8,280 nt of DNA from Sphingomonadales bacterium (GTDB lineage Bacteria; Pseudomonadota; Alphaproteobacteria; Sphingomonadales; Sphingomonadaceae). Below, in pieces: positions 1 to 4,906 of the stretch. The stretch is taken from positions 1-8,280 of the forward strand of contig JANYCM010000298.1 in assembly GCA_025360285.1 (NCBI GenBank), given 5' to 3'. The notes below the pieces were generated by a model. That model saw nothing but the letters and a program-made list of their open reading frames with translations. It was not told where the DNA came from and made no database searches. Positions within the stretch are counted from its first letter, which is position 1. The number at the start of each line of letters is the position of its first letter. The position numbers and the translations under genes are program-made.

Positions 1-426
1 GCGATTCCGATGCCGTCGGTGTGCGAACCCTATATCCGCCGGCGCGCCGAACGGCATATCGAAAAGGGCCGGGTGGTGATTTTCGCCGCCGGCACCGGCA
101 ACCCGTTCTTCACCACCGATACCGGCGCCGCGCTGCGGGCGGCCGAAATGAACTGCGATGCGCTGTTCAAGGGCACGTCGGTCGATGGCGTTTACGATGC
201 CGATCCCAAGCAGGTGGCCACCGCCAAGCGCTATGAACAATTAAGTTATTCAAGGGTGTTGGCTGACAATTTGAAAGTCATGGATGCCAGCGCGGTTTCG
301 ATGTGCCGAGACAATAATATCCCGATCATCGTCTTCAACATCCGCGAGGCCGGCAATCTGGCAGCGGTTTTGAAAGGCAAGGGGACGTCGACAATTGTGA
401 CAAGCGAGGACCAGGCCAATGGCTGA
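1..426 (+). CDS. pyrH: UMP kinase (uridylate kinase), 5'-truncated
   Basis: This is the C-terminal 141 residues of bacterial UMP kinase, which phosphorylates UMP to UDP in cytosolic pyrimidine nucleotide synthesis. The open frame runs in from the left edge (first codons read A-I-P-M-P), so the ATG at base 10 is internal and roughly the first 100 residues lie outside the window. Family landmarks of the amino-acid-kinase fold are visible: AGTGNPFFTTDT (nucleotide-binding loop), DALFKGTSVDGVYDADP, and the LKVMDASA segment, followed by the PIIVFN strand near the end. The stop at 424-426 overlaps the frr start by 8 bases, which suggests translational coupling. The codons around 238-280 are unusually AT-rich for this neighbourhood. 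Identity is very secure; only the truncation limits the entry. Confidence 0.96.
   Translation, partial: AIPMPSVCEPYIRRRAERHIEKGRVVIFAAGTGNPFFTTDTGAALRAAEMNCDALFKGTSVDGVYDADPKQVATAKRYEQLSYSRVLADNLKVMDASAVSMCRDNNIPIIVFNIREAGNLAAVLKGKGTSTIVTSEDQANG
406..410 (+). promoter_or_regulatory. Ribosome binding site of frr
   Basis: GAGGA lies 8 bases before the ATG at 419, inside the end of pyrH. It supports that ATG as the frr start. Confidence 0.6.
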
Positions 427-988
427 ATTTGAGGCCGGCCCGTGGAAGGCCGATCTGGAGCGCCGCACGACGGGCGCCATCGAAGCGTTAAAGCATGACC
501 TGGCCGGGCTGCGGACGGGCCGAGCCAATACCAGCCTGCTCGATCCGGTGACGGTTGAGGTTTACGGCTCGGCCATGCCGATCTCGCAGGTGGCGACGGT
601 GACGGCGCCGGAGCCGCGGATGCTCAGCGTCCAGGTCTGGGACAAGTCGAATGTCACGCCGGTGGACAAGGCGATCCGTTCGGCGGGGCTGGGGCTGAAC
701 CCCATAGTCGATGGCCAGACGCTGCGCCTGCCTATCCCTGACATGACCGAAGAACGCCGCAAGGAGATGGCCAAGCTGGCATCTTCCTATGCCGAAAAGG
801 CCAAGATTGCGGCGCGAAATGTGAGACGCGATGGCATGGAAGCGCTGAAAGTTGCTGAAAAGAAAGGCAAGATCAGCCAGGACGAACAGAAAAAACTGGA
901 AGGCGATGTCCAGAAGATCACCGACAAGGCGATCCTCGAGATCGATGCGGCGACCGCTGCCAAGGAAAAGGAAATCCTGGGGCGGTGA
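419..988 (+). CDS. frr: Ribosome recycling factor
   Basis: This 189-residue protein matches ribosome recycling factor in full length (E. coli has 185). With EF-G it splits the post-termination ribosome into subunits in the cytosol. Landmarks are the LRTGRANTSLLD segment (about residues 31-42), LPIPDMTEERRKEM (about 104-117) and the basic ARNVRRDGM stretch (about 133-141) in the long helical domain that contacts the ribosome. The C-terminal third is highly charged and helical (KVAEKKGKISQDEQKK), as expected for the three-helix bundle. The ATG has a good ribosome binding site and overlaps pyrH; the stop overlaps the GTG of uppS as GTGA. The pyrH-frr pairing is conserved across many bacteria. 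Nothing is missing or broken. Confidence 0.98.
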   Translation: MAEFEAGPWKADLERRTTGAIEALKHDLAGLRTGRANTSLLDPVTVEVYGSAMPISQVATVTAPEPRMLSVQVWDKSNVTPVDKAIRSAGLGLNPIVDGQTLRLPIPDMTEERRKEMAKLASSYAEKAKIAARNVRRDGMEALKVAEKKGKISQDEQKKLEGDVQKITDKAILEIDAATAAKEKEILGR

Positions 989-1722
989 GCCTGGCGCCGG
1001 TGCCTCTGACCAATGGGGGGGAGGTAGCCGGACTGCGCCACCTTGCCATCATCATGGATGGCAATGGCCGCTGGGCCAAGGCGCGGCGGCTGCCGCGGAT
1101 CGCCGGGCACCGTGCCGGGGTGGAGGCAGTGCGGCGGACGGTTGAGGCGGCGCCTGATCTGGGCATTGAAATCCTTACGCTTTATGCCTTTTCCAGTGAG
1201 AATTGGAAGCGGCCGGCGGATGAAGTGGCCGATCTGATGGGGCTGCTGCGCCACTATATTCAGTCGGAGATCAATGATCTGCACCGCAATGGTGTGCGCC
1301 TGTTGTTCATTGGCGATTACAAGGCCTTGAAGGCCGATCTTGTCGATCTGATTGAGGCTGCCAAACTCAAGACCGCCGGTAACACCAGGCTGACTCTGGT
1401 GATGGCGCTGAACTATGGCGGCCAGGATGAACTTGTCCGAGCAGCGCGGGCGCTGGCGGCCGAAGCGGCGGCGGGGCGGCTTGATCCCGCGTCTATCTCC
1501 CTGGAAACATTGGGGTCGCGGCTTGATACGGCGGGGCTACCGGCGCCGGACCTGGTGCTGCGGACCTCGGGTGAAATGCGCCTGTCGAACTTCCTGTTGT
1601 GGCAATCGGCCTATGCCGAATTTGTTGCGACCGATATTTTATGGCCTGATTTCAATCGGGTAGCGCTGGCCGAGGCGGTTGCGGAATTCGCCACACGGGA
1701 ACGGCGTTTTGGCGGCCGCTGA
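985..1722 (+). CDS. uppS: Undecaprenyl diphosphate synthase (cis-prenyltransferase)
   Basis: This 245-residue protein belongs to the cis-prenyltransferase family (E. coli 253). It condenses farnesyl diphosphate with IPP units to make the C55 lipid carrier for peptidoglycan and surface polysaccharide export. Visible motifs are IIMDGNGRWAK with the catalytic Asp25, the HRAG loop, LTLYAFSSENWKRP, ALNYGG, and the C-terminal IPP-binding stretch LRTSGEMRLSNFLLW (Arg193, Glu197, Arg199 and Ser201 present). Position 198 is Met where E. coli UppS has His199; this site is variable in the family. The start is the GTG overlapping the frr stop (GTGA), with a purine-rich AAGGAAA about 10 bases upstream. 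The 3' end overlaps the likely cdsA start by 14 bases. It sits beside dxr, which feeds the same isoprenoid supply. Confidence 0.97.
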   Translation: MSLAPVPLTNGGEVAGLRHLAIIMDGNGRWAKARRLPRIAGHRAGVEAVRRTVEAAPDLGIEILTLYAFSSENWKRPADEVADLMGLLRHYIQSEINDLHRNGVRLLFIGDYKALKADLVDLIEAAKLKTAGNTRLTLVMALNYGGQDELVRAARALAAEAAAGRLDPASISLETLGSRLDTAGLPAPDLVLRTSGEMRLSNFLLWQSAYAEFVATDILWPDFNRVALAEAVAEFATRERRFGGR

Positions 1723-2518
1723 TACCAATCCGTTGTTGCTGCGCGTGCTGACTGGGGCCGTGTTGGCAGCGGCGGCATTGGGCGCGGTGTGGCTGGGCGG
1801 CATGGCGTTTACGGCATTGGCGGCGGCGGCGGCGCTGCTGATGTTTGCCGAATGGGCGGTGATGTTGCGGCTGGGGCGGGGCATCCGCCTCGCTGGCCTG
1901 GTGCTGCTGGCCGGGGTTATCCTGTTGATGTCATTGGTTTCAATCGGTGAAGTGGTACTCGCCCTGGCCGGCGGCGCCGGGCTGTTGGGGCTGTTTGCGC
2001 GCGGCATTGACCGGCGGCTGGGGTTCTGGGCAACCGCCGGAATCCTCTATTGCGGGCTGCCGGTGGTGGCGATGATCTGGCTGCGCGGGCTCACCTTGGG
2101 CCTGGCGGCGACGGTGTTTGTGCTGGCCTTGGTATGGACCACCGACATTGCCGCCTATTTCACCGGGCGGGCGATTGGCGGGCCGAAATTTGCGCCGGGC
2201 ATTAGCCCGAACAAGACCTGGGCCGGGGTTTTCGGGGGTATTCTGGGGGCAATGGCGGTAGGTTTCGGGTTGTCGGCGAGCTATCTCGCCGGCAATTGGG
2301 GCAGGTGGGCCGGATTTTTCGCGGGGATTTCGGGGGTAATCGCGGTTGTGGCCATTTTGGGGGATCTTTTTGAAAGCTGGCTGAAGCGCCGCGCCGGGGT
2401 GAAGGATTCGGGCACCCTGCTGCCCGGCCATGGCGGCGTGCTGGATAGGCTGGATGGCATGGTGCCGGCGGCCGTGGTCGGCGCGCTGGTGTTCGCCGGC
2501 ACGGGCTGGGCGGGATGA
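1709..2518 (+). CDS. cdsA: Phosphatidate cytidylyltransferase (CDP-diacylglycerol synthase), TTG start
   Basis: CdsA is an integral inner-membrane enzyme that makes CDP-diacylglycerol from phosphatidic acid and CTP, the branch point to the membrane phospholipids. The product is about 269 residues, mostly hydrophobic Ala/Leu/Gly/Val helices. The C-terminus carries the complete family signature at about residues 223-249: S-x-L-K-R, then K-D-S-G, then P-G-H-G-G-V-L-D-R-L-D. An upstream PNKTWAG (Lys169) is also typical. No ATG or GTG precedes the first helix. I prefer TTG at 1709, which has a weak GGGAA 7 bases upstream and gives an N-terminus MAAADTNPLLLRVLTG resembling alphaproteobacterial relatives. 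TTG at 1679 would give 279 residues with a 44-base overlap of uppS. TTG at 1733 or 1736 and GTG at 1745 are shorter options. The stop overlaps the dxr start. Function is secure; the start is not. Confidence 0.93.
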   Translation: MAAADTNPLLLRVLTGAVLAAAALGAVWLGGMAFTALAAAAALLMFAEWAVMLRLGRGIRLAGLVLLAGVILLMSLVSIGEVVLALAGGAGLLGLFARGIDRRLGFWATAGILYCGLPVVAMIWLRGLTLGLAATVFVLALVWTTDIAAYFTGRAIGGPKFAPGISPNKTWAGVFGGILGAMAVGFGLSASYLAGNWGRWAGFFAGISGVIAVVAILGDLFESWLKRRAGVKDSGTLLPGHGGVLDRLDGMVPAAVVGALVFAGTGWAG

Positions 2519-3672
2519 TGCGTAACCTGACCATATTGGGCGCCACCGGATCGGTCGGGCGCCAGGCGCTCGATCTGGTGGCGCGCAACCCCGGTCGCTG
2601 GCAGGTCGAGGCGCTGACGGCGAACAGCGATGCGCCAGGCCTTGCGGCGGCGGCGCGAGCCGCTGGTGCGCGCTTCGCGGCTGTCGCCGATCCTGCGGCC
2701 TGGCCGGCACTGCAAGCGGCGCTGGCCGGATCGGGGATCGAGGCGGCAGCCGGCCCCGAGGCGATCTGCGAGGCGGCGCGCCGGCCGGCGGACATTGTCG
2801 TCACCGCGATTGTCGGCGCCGCCGGCCTGGCGCCCACGCTCGCGGCGGTGGCGCGCGGCGCGACGCTGGCGATTGCCAACAAGGAAACGCTGGTATGCGC
2901 CGGTCCCGTGGTTACCGCAGCCGCACGCGCTTCCGGGTCGGTGCTGCTGCCGGTGGACAGCGAACACAACGCCGTTTTCCAGGTTTTTGATCATGCCCGG
3001 CCGGACCGGGTGTCAAAGATCATCCTCACCGCCAGCGGCGGGCCGTTTCGGCAGATGACCCGGGCCGACATGGCGCGGGTTTCGGTCGCCGATGCCTGCA
3101 AGCACCCGGTCTGGTCGATGGGCGCCAAGATTTCGGTCGATTCCGCCACCCTGATGAACAAGGGACTGGAGCTGATCGAGGCGCATCACCTGTTCCCCGT
3201 CGGCGTCGATCGGCTGGACGTCATCGTCCACCCGCAATCGGTCGTCCATTCGATGGTCGAATATGTCGATGGATCGGTGCTGGCGCAGCTTGGCTGCCCG
3301 GACATGCGGATTCCGCTGGCCTATGCGATGGCCTGGCCGGAACGCATTGCGACCCCGGTGGCGCGGCTCAACCTGGCGGAAATCGGCCGGCTGGAATTCG
3401 AAGCGCCTGATCTGGACCGCATTCCCTGCCTGCGCCTGGCCTGGGACGCGCTGCGTGCAGGCGGTTCGGCGCCGTGCATCCTCAATGCCGCCAATGAAGT
3501 GGCGGTGGCGGCGTTCATCGCCGGGCAAGCAAGTTTCCTTGATATCGATGCCATTGTTTCGGCCACATTGGACCGTATTGCTGCGGGGCCAGTCGGATGT
3601 CTGGACGAAGTCGTGGCGATCGATGCGGCGGCGCGAGCCGAAGCAACGGCCCAGGCGGCGGCCCGGGCGTAA
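2515..3672 (+). CDS. dxr: 1-deoxy-D-xylulose 5-phosphate reductoisomerase
   Basis: This 385-residue enzyme converts DXP to MEP using NADPH and a divalent metal. It is the first committed step of the MEP isoprenoid pathway and the target of fosmidomycin. The N-terminal GATGSVG (residues 9-15) is the NADPH-binding loop; ANKETLVCAG follows near 120. The metal ligands are present: Asp148 and Glu150 in PVDSEHNAVFQ, and Glu219 in ATLMNKGLE. ASGGPF, HPVWSMGAKISVDSA, EAHHLFPVG, VHPQSVVHSMVEY and the C-terminal NAANEVAVAAF complete the family pattern. Length is close to the family norm (E. coli 398). The start is ATG at 2515, overlapping the cdsA stop as ATGA; a second ATG directly follows at 2518, so the first residue could be either. 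The Ala-rich C-terminal tail appears unremarkable. Confidence 0.98.
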   Translation: MMRNLTILGATGSVGRQALDLVARNPGRWQVEALTANSDAPGLAAAARAAGARFAAVADPAAWPALQAALAGSGIEAAAGPEAICEAARRPADIVVTAIVGAAGLAPTLAAVARGATLAIANKETLVCAGPVVTAAARASGSVLLPVDSEHNAVFQVFDHARPDRVSKIILTASGGPFRQMTRADMARVSVADACKHPVWSMGAKISVDSATLMNKGLELIEAHHLFPVGVDRLDVIVHPQSVVHSMVEYVDGSVLAQLGCPDMRIPLAYAMAWPERIATPVARLNLAEIGRLEFEAPDLDRIPCLRLAWDALRAGGSAPCILNAANEVAVAAFIAGQASFLDIDAIVSATLDRIAAGPVGCLDEVVAIDAAARAEATAQAAARA

Positions 3673-3673
3673 C

Positions 3674-3683
3674 AGGGGAGGGA
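3674..3683 (+). promoter_or_regulatory. Strong ribosome binding site of rseP
   Basis: AGGGGAGGGA fills the 18-base gap between dxr and rseP, 7 bases before the GTG at 3691. It is the clearest Shine-Dalgarno sequence in the window and fixes the GTG as the start. Most other genes here rely on overlap with the preceding gene. Confidence 0.8.
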
Positions 3684-3690
3684 CGAACCA

Positions 3691-4839
3691 GTGACTGCTG
3701 CCCTGCTGCCGCAACCCGGCCTGTTGTTCACCCTGGGCACCTATGTGCTGATGGTGGCGGTGCTCGTTGTCGTCCATGAGGGCGGGCATTATCTCGCCGG
3801 CCGGCTGTTCAACACGAAGATTGAAAGTTTCGCCTTTGGTTTCGGGCGGGAGCTGTGGGGCTGGAATGATCGCCGCGGCACGCGCTGGCGGATCAATCTG
3901 TTGCCGCTGGGCGGATATGTGAAATTCACCGGTGATCTGAATGCCGCGAGCCAGCCTGATCCCGAACTGCTGGCGCTGCCGGCGGCGCAGCGCGCCGGGC
4001 GGTTCCTGTTCAAGCCGCTGTGGCAGCGCGCCATCATCATCGCTGCCGGGCCGCTGATCAACTTTGCCTTTGCCATCCTCATCCTCGCTGGTTTCTATCT
4101 GGCGCTCGGCCATCCCTCCACCCCGCCGGTGGTATCGGCGGTGCTGCCGAACGGCCCGGCGGCAAATGCTGGCCTGCGCGCCGGCGATCGCATCGTGTCG
4201 ATCGATGGCAGCACCGTCAGCCGTTTCGAAGACATTGCGACATTGGTGATGACGAGCAGCGGCGCGCCGATCGCCGTTACCTATGAGCGCGCCGGCAGCC
4301 GCCATGATGTCAGCATCGCGCCGCAGATGATCGAAAGCCGCGACCGCTTTGGCGGCGTCATCCGCCACGGCCGGCTGGGCATTGCGCGCAGCGGCGAACA
4401 GGCGGTCGAAACCGTCGGGCCGATCGGCGCGCTGGCCTATGGGGTGACTGATACCTGGGGCATCACCTGCACCATCGGCCGCACCCTGAAGCAGATTGTC
4501 ATGGGCGAACGCCAATTGGCCGAACTGGGCGGGCCCTTGAAGACCGGCCAGATGACCGGGCAACAGGCATCGATGGGGGTGCTGTCGTTCATCGCCTTCA
4601 TGGCGTTTTTCTCGATCAACCTGGGTTTCATTAATTTAATCCCGATCCCCATGCTGGACGGCGGGCATCTTCTCCTTTACGCGATCGAAGCGGTACGGCG
4701 GCAGCCCATGGGCGCCAAGGTGCAGGAATGGGCCTTCATGTCGGGGTTTGCTGCCATCATGTCGTTGATGGTGGTGCTCACCTGGAATGATCTGGGCTCG
4801 TTCGGGCTGTGGAATCGCCTGGCCGGATGGCTGGGATGA
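3691..4839 (+). CDS. rseP: RseP-type intramembrane site-2 zinc metalloprotease, single PDZ
   Basis: This 382-residue inner-membrane protease belongs to the S2P (M50) family, which cleaves membrane-embedded regulators such as anti-sigma factors; in E. coli it releases sigma-E. The zinc motif HEGGH is at residues 29-33 in the first membrane helix (His29, catalytic Glu30, His33). The third ligand is Asp323 in IPIPMLDGGH. A second hydrophobic segment lies at about 111-138 and a last one near 345-370. One PDZ domain is visible at about 147-215 (VVSAVLPNGPA, GLRAGDRIVSIDG). E. coli RseP (450 residues) has two PDZ domains, so this is the shorter form. LLPLGGYVKFTGD (about 70-82) is the usual membrane-reentrant loop. 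The substrate cannot be told from the sequence. Its place just before bamA is conserved in proteobacteria and fits a role in envelope stress. Confidence 0.95.
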   Translation: MTAALLPQPGLLFTLGTYVLMVAVLVVVHEGGHYLAGRLFNTKIESFAFGFGRELWGWNDRRGTRWRINLLPLGGYVKFTGDLNAASQPDPELLALPAAQRAGRFLFKPLWQRAIIIAAGPLINFAFAILILAGFYLALGHPSTPPVVSAVLPNGPAANAGLRAGDRIVSIDGSTVSRFEDIATLVMTSSGAPIAVTYERAGSRHDVSIAPQMIESRDRFGGVIRHGRLGIARSGEQAVETVGPIGALAYGVTDTWGITCTIGRTLKQIVMGERQLAELGGPLKTGQMTGQQASMGVLSFIAFMAFFSINLGFINLIPIPMLDGGHLLLYAIEAVRRQPMGAKVQEWAFMSGFAAIMSLMVVLTWNDLGSFGLWNRLAGWLG

Positions 4840-4906
4840 TATCGCAGGACGGTGCAAGGCCGGGGGCGTTTGGTGCAGTGCGGGTGGCAGTAAGGACGGA
4901 CAAGGC
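4840..4906 (+). other. Short intergenic gap before bamA
   Basis: This 67-base gap is the longest non-coding stretch in the window. It holds the bamA ribosome binding region. I see no convincing -35/-10 pair, no sigma-E-type GGAAC box and no terminator hairpin with a T run. An internal promoter cannot be excluded by eye. Confidence 0.5.
4892..4900 (+). promoter_or_regulatory. Ribosome binding site of bamA
   Basis: AAGGACGGA ends 6 bases before the GTG at 4907. Together with the signal peptide that begins at this GTG, it decides the start against an upstream in-frame ATG at 4787 that lies inside rseP. Confidence 0.6.

Noticed and set aside
255..290. Possible promoter in the AT-rich part of pyrH
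   Set aside because: TTGGCT at 259 has no acceptable -10 hexamer 16-18 bases downstream, so only the codon oddity is reported.
1940..2994. Three overlapping minus-strand open frames opposite cdsA and dxr
   Set aside because: They are Arg/Pro/Ala-rich shadows produced by high GC content, mutually overlapping and without recognisable domains.
3013..4563. Long minus-strand open frame of 516 codons opposite dxr and rseP
   Set aside because: It is antisense to two fully recognisable enzymes, its translation is low-complexity and rich in Arg, Gln, Asp and His with no family motif, and such frames are common opposite GC-rich genes.
4787..4906. Upstream ATG giving BamA 40 extra residues
   Set aside because: It starts inside rseP, the extra residues show no signal peptide, and a proper signal peptide with a ribosome binding site begins at the GTG at 4907.
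4840..4906. Possible promoter ahead of bamA
   Set aside because: TTGGTG-like bases near 4870 have no matching -10 box at a suitable distance, and no sigma-E-type box is visible; too weak to call.
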